From Paludibacteraceae bacterium (GTDB taxonomy: Bacteria > Bacteroidota > Bacteroidia > Bacteroidales > Paludibacteraceae), in the NCBI GenBank assembly GCA_905233375.1, contig CAJOEJ010000001.1, forward strand, positions 55,585-119,584: DNA of 64,000 nt, read 5' to 3'. The number at the start of each line of letters is the position of its first letter. Position 1 is the first letter of the stretch. The translations under genes and the position numbers were made by a program. This document shows, piece after piece, positions 9,601-18,433 of the stretch. Under the pieces are notes generated by a model. The model was not told the origin of the DNA, did not search any database, and worked only from the letters and a program-made list of their open reading frames with translations.

Positions 9601-12345
9601 ATCGATATAGACCGTGTCGGTTGTAAACAGTTTGTTGTGCCATTCATAAGGCAGTTCGGAAGCGCAGACCGTAGCGTTGGTCACATCGGCATTGTAGGTC
9701 GGCCATACCTTGAGGTCGAGGATAAGCACGCTGTCGCAGCCACGGGATGACTTGACGGTGTCGCGATAGAGTCCCGTCCAACTGTAATCACGGGTGCTTT
9801 TGAGCGAACCGTCCGCATTATAACACGTCCATTGGTACGGAATCTCTTTGTCGGAACGGTTGACCGTAAGGAGTGTGGGCGAGGCAACGGGAATGATATT
9901 GAGGATCCATTCGGTGATCGAGTCGCACCCGTGCGCTTTGGTGTAATCCAAGTGGCGGTATATACCGGCATCCTTGATCCACTCTCCGAAGAAATCAAGC
10001 GAATCCCCCTGACAGAGCTCATGGCTCTCGCGAATCCGATAATGGGGGAAGGTATCCACTACCAGCTTATAGACACTGTCCACGTTGGTCACTCTTGTGC
10101 GCAGACTATCCCAATACACTCCGGCTTTGTCTATCACGTACGGCTTGCCTTGCCACAAGTGTCCTTCCCATACATAGGGACGGTTGTTATCCACCTCCCC
10201 GTGGTTGCTTTGCGGGCAGATGGTGACGTGCTCCTCGTATAAGTAGGTCGTGTCCGTGACTAACTTCAACCGGTAGATCACGCTGTCGCAGCCATAGACA
10301 GCGGAGCGGAGGGTGTCATAGAAGAACTCGTAGCCCAACTCTTTATGTACGGGCACCGTGATATACTTGTTCCATTCGCGTATCTCCCATACATACTGCG
10401 TTGCCGTATCCGGCACATGTACCTCCGGTAAGGCTCTGCGGTCGGGCTTGTGTACATTCACCCAATACTCCACGATGCTGTCACAGCCCTGCCGTCCGGC
10501 TCCGATCGCGGGGAAGGTGTCCAGATAATAGCCCTCTGCGCTGATCACCTTGTTGCTACCGTCACTCCAGGGTATCTGACAGGAACTGCCTTCGCAAACA
10601 TGGATGGTTTCGCGGTGGATATTCTGCTTGACGACATGCAGATTCAGCCAGTGTGTCGAGTCCTTGTTGTAGAAGACGGAATCCCGGTATCCATTCGCGT
10701 CCTTGTTCAAGGGGAGCGGAATATGTTCGTCTCCGTTGTGCCAGATGAAGTTCTCTCCGTTCAACAGCCGTTGTTCGCAAACGGTGTCGGTGAAGTCTCT
10801 CTCAAAGGGATACCACCACCTCAACTGCCAATGATAGACGGTGTCGCAGAGCCCGACGATATGGTTCTCCGGTATATAATCGTACCACCCTTCGTTCGCG
10901 CCGAGTATCTGACCATGCCAATCGACGGTCGTACCGTATTGAATGCGCTTGTAGAAGACGGTATCCTGCGGATTGTATTTGACGGTGATGACGAGCACGG
11001 AGTCGCACCCGTATTGGTTGGAAAGCGTGTCGTAATGGACGCCTTCTTCCTTGATGTGGGGGAAGTCCTCCACACCTGCGCCCTTGCTACATAACTCGCG
11101 ATAGAGGTATGTCGGCTCGGAGGCGTAGCGTATATGCAGATTGAGGGTAAACGCCGTATCCGGTTCCGTTTCGTAGCGGGCGAGGATGGTATCAAAGACG
11201 GTGGTGTCTTTGCCTAACTGGAACTTGTCATGCCAATAGAAGTACGGTTCCTCTTTCGACCAACAGAAATCGACATCTTCTGTCTTCTCGAACATAGGCC
11301 AGTATGTAATGATAAGCCGGTGCGTACTGTCGCAACCGTATTGGTTCGTGCCGCTGACGAAGATGTTTTGCCGGTTCGCGTCCAGCCATGTATAGGTACT
11401 GTCGTTTATCCATGTATAGGTTTTTCCGGGCCATAAGCGGACACTATCCACATAAATATTGTTCGGCAGGTTGGTGACTACCACCTTGGTGATGGTGTCG
11501 CAACCGGTGACGGAAGGAATGGTGTCGTAATAGATGCCTTCTTTATAATAGGTCTTTCCGCGGTAGGTCTGGCTGCTCCCGGGACAGAGGTTGATCGTAT
11601 AGGTCTTCTCGGGGTTGTCGTTGATGGTCAGATACAGACGGTAGATAATGGAATCGCCGCTGTTGTTTTTGTAGCGGATGGTGTCGTCTTTGTAATACAC
11701 ACCCAAGTCCCTGAACTCGTTGCTGCGCCATACATAGGGCGTGTCCGCCTCGCAGATGGTCGCCGTTGTCACGCGCACATTATCCTCCACGACAAAGACC
11801 ATCCGCTCATAGACGGAGTCGCATCCCTGCCGGTTGGTATAGCGGTCCACCATCAGACCGGGTCCCGTCACTTCCATTCCGCGCCAATAGATCGGCTTGG
11901 CATCACTGGTATGGATGACCATTGTGTCTCGTCTGCGGAACTCCTGACCGAAACGGATGTCGTGCGTGATGATACTGTCGCAGCCTTTCACCGTCTTGTA
12001 ACTCTCGGTGAAGACGGTATCCTTGGTGTAATTCTTTCCGTTGTAATAGATGGAACTCCGGTCGCAGGCAGGAATGAGATTCGTGATGTAATATGCCTTG
12101 TTGACGGTCAGGTTGAGCACATGGTACGCGCTGTCTTTGCCGCTCTGGTCTTTCTCGGTATAGCGGTAGATACCCGTGTGCGTACATTTCTGGTTATACC
12201 AGTCATAGGTCTCGCCATCCGCCAGACAGGTGGAGAAGGTAATGGAATCCTTCACTAATTCGGGCGTGGTGGCACCGTACATCATGCGTGATGCCGCCAG
12301 CACCGCGATACAAGTCAATACTCTCAGTACGTGTATTCTTTTCAT
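6655..12345 (-). CDS. Giant repetitive surface protein (1896 aa) with GCDS-type repeats and a T9SS type A-like C-terminal domain
   Basis: many ~60-70 aa units ...G.YyDTl....GCDSi..L.L.V; C-terminus ITLPANSGIYFIRTRYGNEHTTTHKVLIY; N-terminal signal peptide. Confidence 0.85.
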   Translation of the reverse strand: MKRIHVLRVLTCIAVLAASRMMYGATTPELVKDSITFSTCLADGETYDWYNQKCTHTGIYRYTEKDQSGKDSAYHVLNLTVNKAYYITNLIPACDRSSIYYNGKNYTKDTVFTESYKTVKGCDSIITHDIRFGQEFRRRDTMVIHTSDAKPIYWRGMEVTGPGLMVDRYTNRQGCDSVYERMVFVVEDNVRVTTATICEADTPYVWRSNEFRDLGVYYKDDTIRYKNNSGDSIIYRLYLTINDNPEKTYTINLCPGSSQTYRGKTYYKEGIYYDTIPSVTGCDTITKVVVTNLPNNIYVDSVRLWPGKTYTWINDSTYTWLDANRQNIFVSGTNQYGCDSTHRLIITYWPMFEKTEDVDFCWSKEEPYFYWHDKFQLGKDTTVFDTILARYETEPDTAFTLNLHIRYASEPTYLYRELCSKGAGVEDFPHIKEEGVHYDTLSNQYGCDSVLVITVKYNPQDTVFYKRIQYGTTVDWHGQILGANEGWYDYIPENHIVGLCDTVYHWQLRWWYPFERDFTDTVCEQRLLNGENFIWHNGDEHIPLPLNKDANGYRDSVFYNKDSTHWLNLHVVKQNIHRETIHVCEGSSCQIPWSDGSNKVISAEGYYLDTFPAIGAGRQGCDSIVEYWVNVHKPDRRALPEVHVPDTATQYVWEIREWNKYITVPVHKELGYEFFYDTLRSAVYGCDSVIYRLKLVTDTTYLYEEHVTICPQSNHGEVDNNRPYVWEGHLWQGKPYVIDKAGVYWDSLRTRVTNVDSVYKLVVDTFPHYRIRESHELCQGDSLDFFGEWIKDAGIYRHLDYTKAHGCDSITEWILNIIPVASPTLLTVNRSDKEIPYQWTCYNADGSLKSTRDYSWTGLYRDTVKSSRGCDSVLILDLKVWPTYNADVTNATVCASELPYEWHNKLFTTDTVYIDSLKTVMHYDSLVTLHLKVLKTDTTYLRHDMCYGNPYIYHGITYTQGGRYTQRLSNQFGCDSIIVLQIRELAQIKTVQEMHVNGSYTWSVPTHPDKTYRISGTYYDTLKAVNGCDSILELQLTVHEKEIIRNHSVQECEDNLPYLWRNVKPIYNDTVLMDTVKSKIVDTINVINFRVLRALRDTIHPILCEGDFYDYSGKRYMRDTLIHDTAYSELGCAKTIHSIDMRFRKVKTIEVPQTTSDKNPFVWTTPEGRTYTIPTKNISTGKVERTDTVRYADGKCDSIRYHLTLTIGKTYYLTDSVHLCLPDTLEWHGQWITKAGIYYDYLQTVGFAYDSIYELRVGAHNDTIIKENYNIPAGTREIIHGIEITQTGKHRVEYFDRYGCDSIYEFSVNVVHPKVVLEKDTTICDGDFCMFYGNKYTREGTYQYLSPNIDSLVSLTLHVNRTSLTRMDTLIGSYIAPPYIIHNKEYMQSGMYYDTLTNRFHCDSVVLINLVVTDHVSAWDAIPLCPGAQIKIDDRVITEAGLYTFVRPSSSQKLDSLYCVHIYDAPAYDMPTEVREICQGDTVEFGGKKFTTTGKYDLYFKTRNQCDSIMHLDLTVHPVYHHDTIITLADYDQPVKWFSSTYDSTGVYHHREPTKGFLCDSTFTLKLTVVETVRDTLEDRICSGMTYTWRGKTYTQTGCYRDTVRLLDVKQSYIHTLLLDVSDPARITYAKIEEDLCADAEGFDVTLSFMGSKPAKYSVRFDNLAKKAGFVDVDDVPFDPTFKAHIDLPKFKNVLYRNHTAYVQPNYYSLRIEIDNDICGIERSDSISMLIRYPAWVIEQNWNDIVMPLNAEYNGGYDFIKTEWYVNHVLQPAGGTLYLQSSVLEPGDEVYMMAVRRGENVAIPSCPIIIQEFETKTHDTPVIIYPTQAPKHAPVITVEAPDKGQYDVFSATGFLLESGHLNEGKTQITLPANSGIYFIRTRYGNEHTTTHKVLIY

Positions 12346-12363
12346 AACTTGTCTCCTTTCCCC

Positions 12364-13323
12364 TTAATTATAGCACATACATCCGTGGTGGAAGCCGGCT
12401 CGTGCGGTTCTGCTGCCTCCGATCATATAGGTCAGTTTGACTCCCGCGAAGAACGGAACCGTCCGGTCTGGCCGGGCAAATGTATTGAGGTAGGGATTCA
12501 CCCGGACGTTCATCGCCGGAGTGGTCCGTCCTTCCCCTATCGCTTCGATATGGGGCTGGGGCGTATCCCATTTGCTTATCTGGTTGTTCAGCCCGTACTC
12601 GAAATAAAAACCGAGTTTGAGTACGTGGCAGGTACGGTCGCTGGTCGGCATGGACGACAACAAGTCATATCCGATCTCTCCGATGAGCGAAGCCGTTACA
12701 TTGAGGCGGTTCTCCCGCTTGTCTGCAAAACCATATTGCGTGTATCCGTGCTGCGGCTGGTCGGATACCAGTTCGGGATAGCCGTCATACTTGCCGCTCA
12801 GATCAAAGCTGCCATTTGTGCGGGTGACAGGATGGATGGCGTAACTGAGTTTCAAACCGGCTCCCAGATACAAACCGCTATAGTAATATCCCACCATAAC
12901 GGGAACGTCCACGTAATTCCATTGGATTTCATCGGTCTCGTTGACGCGGTACACGAGCTGTACATTCTTCCCCTGGGTGTCCTGCCCCGGCAGTTCGAAC
13001 GTGTATTCGTCCACAGCGAGACTGGAACGGTGAAAACTCATCTGTACGCCCAAATTGACCCACAAGCCGCTGTTCCGGAATTCATATCCCAGACCGACCG
13101 ACCCGCCCAAATTGCCATGAGGCGTCACCGTTGTCATGCCTGTTTGCAGCATCGAATAGCCGACACTGCCGCTGACATAGCCGAAATGAAAATCGTCTCC
13201 GTCCTCGAACACCGTGTGACGGGCACGCCATGTCTGGGCGGACAACGGACTCATCATAACCAGAACCAGACAGCAGCATATAAAACGCCCGGCTGATTTC
13301 AAAGAAGATGGTTTGCTTTGCAT
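12364..13323 (-). CDS. Outer-membrane beta-barrel protein (hypothetical)
   Basis: signal peptide ...MMSPLSAQ; alternating aromatic/Gly beta-barrel pattern; 18 nt upstream of the giant protein gene, same strand. Confidence 0.6.
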   Translation of the reverse strand: MQSKPSSLKSAGRFICCCLVLVMMSPLSAQTWRARHTVFEDGDDFHFGYVSGSVGYSMLQTGMTTVTPHGNLGGSVGLGYEFRNSGLWVNLGVQMSFHRSSLAVDEYTFELPGQDTQGKNVQLVYRVNETDEIQWNYVDVPVMVGYYYSGLYLGAGLKLSYAIHPVTRTNGSFDLSGKYDGYPELVSDQPQHGYTQYGFADKRENRLNVTASLIGEIGYDLLSSMPTSDRTCHVLKLGFYFEYGLNNQISKWDTPQPHIEAIGEGRTTPAMNVRVNPYLNTFARPDRTVPFFAGVKLTYMIGGSRTARAGFHHGCMCYN

Positions 13324-13404
13324 ATATATTTTTCTCTCTTATTCCTAACTTATGCACACACGTTGCGCGTGTGCTGCGTACACATGTACGCACATAAAAT
13401 CAGG

Positions 13405-13436
13405 CAAAGGTACAACTTTTTTTTGAATTGACCAAA
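13405..13436 (-). promoter_or_regulatory. Bacteroidetes-type promoter for 13323->6655
   Basis: reverse strand TTTG (13433-13436)-N20-TACCTTTG (13405-13412). Confidence 0.65.
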
Positions 13437-13475
13437 TTTTTTATAATATTTCACGTGTTTTTGCCCATTCGCACA

Positions 13476-13502
13476 CAAAAAAAGCGAGTTTTTCACTCGC
13501 TC
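13476..13502 (-). terminator. Intrinsic terminator of der
   Basis: aaaaaaagcgagtttttcactcgct. Confidence 0.8.
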
Positions 13503-13526
13503 TCTTGTTTTTGACGAAACCGTCCG

Positions 13527-14843
13527 TCACTTCGCCCGTATAAACAGCTGAACCGGTGTACCGGTGAAATCCCACCATTCGCGCAGCTTGTTCTCGAGGA
13601 ACCGGCGGTACGGTTCTTTGACATACTGGGGCAGGTTGGCGAAGAACACAAAGGTCGGGATCTGGGTGTTCGGCAACTGGGTGCAGTACTTGATTTTGAT
13701 GTACTTGCCTTTCCATGCGGGGGGGGGATAGTTCTCGATGAGGGGCAGGAACTTGTCGTTCAGCTGGGCTGTGGGCACCTTCTTGTTCTTGTTCTCATAG
13801 ACATGCAACGCGGTCTCCACCACCTTGAAAATGCGCTGTTTGGTGATAGCGCTGGTGAAGATGATCGGGAAGTCGGTAAACGGTGCAATGCGCTCCCGGA
13901 TCGCCGCTTCGTACGCCTTGATATCCGCATTGGTCTTGCTCTCTATCAGGTCCCATTTGTTGATACAAACGACGAGACCTTTCTTGTTTTTCTGGATGAG
14001 CGAATAGATATTCAGATCCTGCGCCTCGATGCCGCGTGTGGCATCAATCATGAGGATGCACACGTCGCTGTTCTCTATCGCGCGGATGGAACGTACTACA
14101 GAGTAGTATTCCAGGTCTTCCGTCACTTTCGCTTTCTTCCGGATACCGGCGGTATCGACGAGGTAGAAATCCTTTCCGAACTTGTTATACCGCGTATAAA
14201 TGGAGTCGCGTGTCGTCCCGGGGATATCGGTTACGATGGTCCGTTCTTCTCCGATGAAGGCGTTCAGGATACTGGACTTGCCGGCGTTGGGACGACCGAC
14301 GATCGCGAAGCGGGGCAGGTCCTCCAGTTCCTCGTCGCTGTCATCCTCTTTGCGGAACCGGCTCACTACCTCGTCGAGCAGGTCACCGGTGCCCAGACCG
14401 TTCTCCGCGGAGATGATGAACGGCTCGCCCAGACCGAGTTTGTAGAACTCCGCCGCGCCGTACTGGTGTTCAAAGGCATCGACCTTGTTGACCGCCAGGA
14501 TCGTCGGTTTGTTAGCTTGTCGGAGGAGGTGTGCTACCTCGGTGTCGAACTCGGTGACGCCCTGATCCACGTCCACTACCAGAAGGACTACATCCGCTTC
14601 GCGGATAGCGAGGTTCACCTGGCGGTTGATCTCGCTCTCGAAGGTGTCGTCGCTGTTGACCACCCATCCGCCGGTGTCGATCACGCTGAACTCGCGTCCA
14701 CACCATTCGGCTTTACCGTACTGGCGGTCGCGCGTCGTGCCCGCCGTGTTATTCACTATCGCCCGACGCGTGCCCGTCAAGCGGTTAAACAGGGTCGATT
14801 TCCCGACATTGGGACGACCCACTATCGCTACAATATTTGCCAT
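13527..14843 (-). CDS. der: Ribosome-associated GTPase Der (EngA)
   Basis: two G domains: [16 protein letters not shown]...NKVD and [16 protein letters not shown]...NKWD, C-terminal KH-like region. Confidence 0.97.
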   Translation of the reverse strand: MANIVAIVGRPNVGKSTLFNRLTGTRRAIVNNTAGTTRDRQYGKAEWCGREFSVIDTGGWVVNSDDTFESEINRQVNLAIREADVVLLVVDVDQGVTEFDTEVAHLLRQANKPTILAVNKVDAFEHQYGAAEFYKLGLGEPFIISAENGLGTGDLLDEVVSRFRKEDDSDEELEDLPRFAIVGRPNAGKSSILNAFIGEERTIVTDIPGTTRDSIYTRYNKFGKDFYLVDTAGIRKKAKVTEDLEYYSVVRSIRAIENSDVCILMIDATRGIEAQDLNIYSLIQKNKKGLVVCINKWDLIESKTNADIKAYEAAIRERIAPFTDFPIIFTSAITKQRIFKVVETALHVYENKNKKVPTAQLNDKFLPLIENYPPPAWKGKYIKIKYCTQLPNTQIPTFVFFANLPQYVKEPYRRFLENKLREWWDFTGTPVQLFIRAK

Positions 14844-14880
14844 AGATATTTACAATTTACAAAGTACAATGTACAATTTA

Positions 14881-15474
14881 TTATTCGCAACTGTTACATC
14901 CGTTGCAACTGTTGCAGTCACCGCAGGATGATTCGCTGTCGGAGCCTTTCTTGTGGCATCCCCCTCCGCAACAACCGCGCGGGTTGCGGATGGCTCTCAG
15001 TTCGCCTTCGGTCACGTCGCGGATATCGAGGATGACGCCTTTGAAATGCAGGGTCTCGCCCGCATAGGGGTGGTTGAGGTCAATGGTCACATGGTCGTCC
15101 GTGATCTCGCACACCTGCGCCTTGACGATCTGTCCGTCGGTCGTGTTCATGGGTACGACAGCACCTACGAACACCCGCTCCGCGTCGAACTCTCCGTCGC
15201 CGTTAAAGAACATCGTTTTGGGCAGGTCCATCAGCCCTTCTTCCAGATACGGACCGTACGCCTGCTCCGGCTGGAGAACAAAGTCAAACGTGTCGCCGGG
15301 CTCTTTGCCTTCCATCTGCTCTTCGAGTGCCGGAAGCATCATCCCTTCGCCCTGACACCATACAATGGGCGCTTCCTCCGTGCCTTTTTCCATTAATTCT
15401 TCCGTGCCGTCCTCGTTGCGGATGTACAACTCATAGGTCGCACGGACTACTTTCAAATTTTCTACTTTCACCAT
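14881..15474 (-). CDS. slyD: SlyD-like FKBP-type peptidyl-prolyl isomerase with Cys-rich tail
   Basis: EGMMLPALEEQMEGKEPGDTFDFVLQPEQAYGPY; tail GCCGGGCHKKGSDSESSCGDCNSCNGCNSCE. Confidence 0.85.
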   Translation of the reverse strand: MVKVENLKVVRATYELYIRNEDGTEELMEKGTEEAPIVWCQGEGMMLPALEEQMEGKEPGDTFDFVLQPEQAYGPYLEEGLMDLPKTMFFNGDGEFDAERVFVGAVVPMNTTDGQIVKAQVCEITDDHVTIDLNHPYAGETLHFKGVILDIRDVTEGELRAIRNPRGCCGGGCHKKGSDSESSCGDCNSCNGCNSCE

Positions 15475-15521
15475 AATATTTACAATTTAACAATTTACCA
15501 TTTTATGATTTATGGACGGTT

Positions 15522-18329
15522 TTACCACCAGTTCACCTTCGCGTTCGTGCTCGAGTTGCTGCTCTTGTCGTATTTGAGGTCGCTGAGCATGGAGGCGTTG
15601 ACGCCGATGTGGAAGGTGTAGCTCTTGAACATACCGATCGGGTTGATGCTTGCCGTCATGTTCCAGCAGTGCAGGTCGCGGCTGATATTGATGGTACATG
15701 CCGTTACTTTCTTGTAGTCGAAGTTGTATGTCAGCGATGCGCTGGCTTTCCATCCCTTTCCCAAGCCTATATTGCCGTTCATGGTCAGCGAGTGGGTGAA
15801 CTTCATCTTGTAGTACATCTTCTCGTAGTCGAACTCACTGCCGTTGGTGTAGGCGAGCGAGTAGTTGACGGACAGGCTCCATGGTATCTCTGTTTTCAGG
15901 TAGCCATCCTCGACCTCCGCCTCCCCTTTGTTGTTCGGCTTGGCATTCTTGTCCGTACCGTCTTCGTTCTTCTCAACGGCGGTAATGACCTCCTCTTCGC
16001 TCGTTTCGCCTGTTTCTGTCTTGGCTCGCGTCTTCTCCTGCCGCGCTTCTATCTTCTCCTTCCATTTCTTGATGGTCTGGTTGTTGAAGGTGTAACTGAA
16101 ACTCCACCGCAGTCCGTTCCAGTGGGGGAAACGTCCGTTGTGCCAGTACTGTTTGTTTGTCCTGACCGGCGTCCCGTTCGCGTTGAGCTCGTACATGTAC
16201 GGATCGAGGGTGGTGTTCAGGTTCAGACTGTAGTTGTTCAGTTTCGGGAATTTGAGACGCAGGTTGACGCTGAAATTACTCCAGTTCATCGAGTCGGCTG
16301 CGAAGTTATACCCGCCCGATACGCTGAAATTATCAATCAGGCTGATGACCTTGTAGGGTTGCTTGCCGGTGGTGTCGTTCTTGTTGACCACCTTCATTTC
16401 CAGGTTGTTGGACACGCCGAAACTCAGCGTCGCCGCCATGCCGCGGCTCGCGTTGCCGTAGATGCCGCTCGTGAAGCGCGAATAGACCTGATGCATGTAC
16501 ACGGGGTTCCCCGCTTCGTCCGTTTTCTGTATCTTGCGCCCCGTCACGCTGTCCCGCTCGTTCGTATAGACGGGCTGATCGTAACTGCCGTAATAACCCC
16601 AACCGGAGGCGGCAAAGTCCGGGTGGTAGGTCATACTGAGCGTCGGCGTGATGACGTGGCGGAACTTCTCCACTTTGCTGTTCGGGAACAGTTTTTTCAG
16701 CGGCGTGTAGAAGCCGTACAACTTGGTAATCATGCTCACGCCCACATCAAAATCAAACACGTTGTAGAAACCCGTTGTGGTGTCCCGCGCCAGGGCTTGC
16801 GCCTCGTCGTCCCAGCGCTGGTCGATGCGCTGGAAATACATCCGGTCACGCAGGTTAATGGTCGGCGTGATATTGAGGTATTTGAACAGCGTGAACGAGG
16901 CGTTGATGGGTATCGTGTGACGGATTCCCGTTTGCCAGTCGCGGAAGAAATCCGAGGTGAGGAAATCCTTCTCTTTGATGCTGCTGACAGCGATTCGTCC
17001 GTTCAGCGTGTAGCTCATTTTGATTTTCTCGTACCATTTCTCCTTGCCTCCCACTTTGCCTTTCCGTTTGAGCGTTGCCTGGCGCCATAACTTGAACGGA
17101 TAGATACTGCTCATCGACACCGCCAGCTCCGGCGCAGTGAGCGAGATTGTCGAGTCGCTGGTCCGTTGTGTCAGGCTCGCACTCATACTCAGGCTCCACG
17201 GGCTGTCGGGAAAACGCTGGGTGTAGTTGATGGTACTGCTCTTCGTGTTCTCCGAATAGAGGTCGGAGTTGTAGTAGCTGTTGATATTGCTGCGGTTGTA
17301 ACCGCTGGTAGCAAAGTTGACGCTTGCCGAGAAGGTAGAGTAGGGGTTGAACTTCGAGTCCTGGCTGTGTGTCCACTGGACGCTGAAATTCTTGCGCGCC
17401 GAATAGTCCGGCAGTCCTTTCTCTCCCGTCACGTCGTTGCGGTAACTGATACTCAGGTTTCCCGAGAACCGGTACCGCCAGACATACTTGCTCTGCGCCC
17501 GGATAGCCCATGTGCCGCGACTGTAGATATCGCCGGTCACCTGCAGATCCAGATAGTCGCAGATGGCGAAGTAATATCCCAGCCCCTGCAGATAGAGTCC
17601 GCGTGTGTAGTCGTCGCCGAACTGGGGCATGATCAGACCGCTCGAGTAGGTGTTCGTGAAGGGGAAGAAACCGAACGGAATAGCTACCGGCAACGGAACA
17701 TCGCCTACCACCAGGTATGCCGGACCGCTTGCGATATACTCGCCGGGCTTCACCTTCGCTTTGGTCAGCTTGAGGTAGAAATGCGGATGGTCGTGGTTGT
17801 CGCAGGTCGTGTATTGTCCGCCCGCCATCATCATCTCGTCCCCTTCCATTTTCTTTGTCCGGTCGGCGATGATGTAGCCTTCGCCCTGCTGGGTCACGAC
17901 GCGGCGGATGTAACCCTTCTGGGTCTTGATGTTATAGGTGATCTCGCTGGTCTCGTAACTGTCGTTTCCGTCTTTGAAAACGGGTCGTCCCTTCCACTCC
18001 TCGTATAAATCGTCCCACACGCCGCGGGCATAGATGAGGCTGGAGTCCATGTTCATACGGATAAAATCCGACTGCAACTCCATGGATTCGTATTTGAGAT
18101 CGCCTGCGCCGTGCAGATAAGCGGTACCGTCCCCCATCATGATCATGGAGTCCGTCGCCTGATAGTGAACCGGACCCTTGAGACTGCTCTCCTTGTGCCG
18201 CACAACGGGCGTTGTACTTTGTACATCCACGCTGTCCGGTAGAGGAATGCTGTCCTCACACCACGCCCCTGCCGGCAGAAGAGCCAGCATCAGGAACCAC
18301 ATAATATGTTTGCGTACGCGTATGGGCAC
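15522..18329 (-). CDS. lptD: LptD/OstA-like LPS-assembly outer membrane protein
   Basis: N-terminal OstA-like beta-jellyroll (YQATDSMIMMGDGTAYLHGAGDLKYESMELQSDFIRM...) and a long beta-barrel C-terminus. Confidence 0.85.
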   Translation of the reverse strand: MPIRVRKHIMWFLMLALLPAGAWCEDSIPLPDSVDVQSTTPVVRHKESSLKGPVHYQATDSMIMMGDGTAYLHGAGDLKYESMELQSDFIRMNMDSSLIYARGVWDDLYEEWKGRPVFKDGNDSYETSEITYNIKTQKGYIRRVVTQQGEGYIIADRTKKMEGDEMMMAGGQYTTCDNHDHPHFYLKLTKAKVKPGEYIASGPAYLVVGDVPLPVAIPFGFFPFTNTYSSGLIMPQFGDDYTRGLYLQGLGYYFAICDYLDLQVTGDIYSRGTWAIRAQSKYVWRYRFSGNLSISYRNDVTGEKGLPDYSARKNFSVQWTHSQDSKFNPYSTFSASVNFATSGYNRSNINSYYNSDLYSENTKSSTINYTQRFPDSPWSLSMSASLTQRTSDSTISLTAPELAVSMSSIYPFKLWRQATLKRKGKVGGKEKWYEKIKMSYTLNGRIAVSSIKEKDFLTSDFFRDWQTGIRHTIPINASFTLFKYLNITPTINLRDRMYFQRIDQRWDDEAQALARDTTTGFYNVFDFDVGVSMITKLYGFYTPLKKLFPNSKVEKFRHVITPTLSMTYHPDFAASGWGYYGSYDQPVYTNERDSVTGRKIQKTDEAGNPVYMHQVYSRFTSGIYGNASRGMAATLSFGVSNNLEMKVVNKNDTTGKQPYKVISLIDNFSVSGGYNFAADSMNWSNFSVNLRLKFPKLNNYSLNLNTTLDPYMYELNANGTPVRTNKQYWHNGRFPHWNGLRWSFSYTFNNQTIKKWKEKIEARQEKTRAKTETGETSEEEVITAVEKNEDGTDKNAKPNNKGEAEVEDGYLKTEIPWSLSVNYSLAYTNGSEFDYEKMYYKMKFTHSLTMNGNIGLGKGWKASASLTYNFDYKKVTACTINISRDLHCWNMTASINPIGMFKSYTFHIGVNASMLSDLKYDKSSNSSTNAKVNWW

Positions 18330-18348
18330 AATAAGCCAAATTAGTCTG

Positions 18349-18380
18349 CAAAGGTACGAATAAATTTTGAAATATCCAAA
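18349..18380 (-). promoter_or_regulatory. Bacteroidetes-type promoter of the lptD-like gene
   Basis: reverse TTTG (18377-18380)-N20-TACCTTTG (18349-18356). Confidence 0.6.
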
Positions 18381-18415
18381 AAAAAAAACAAAAATCGCCC
18401 GAATGAGCGATTTTT
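18378..18415 (-). terminator. Intrinsic terminator of the ATP-binding protein gene
   Basis: reverse strand aaaaatcgctcattcgggcgatttttgttttttttt. Confidence 0.85.
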
Positions 18416-18433
18416 GGAGGGTTAAGACGTGTA

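Noticed and set aside
13723-13731. C9 tract (G9 on + strand) in der as a phase-variable switch
   Set aside because: It encodes conserved Pro residues ([10 protein letters not shown]) in an essential gene; ordinary coding explanation is sufficient.
15609-17090. 493-aa plus-strand ORF
   Set aside because: Antisense shadow of the lptD-like gene.
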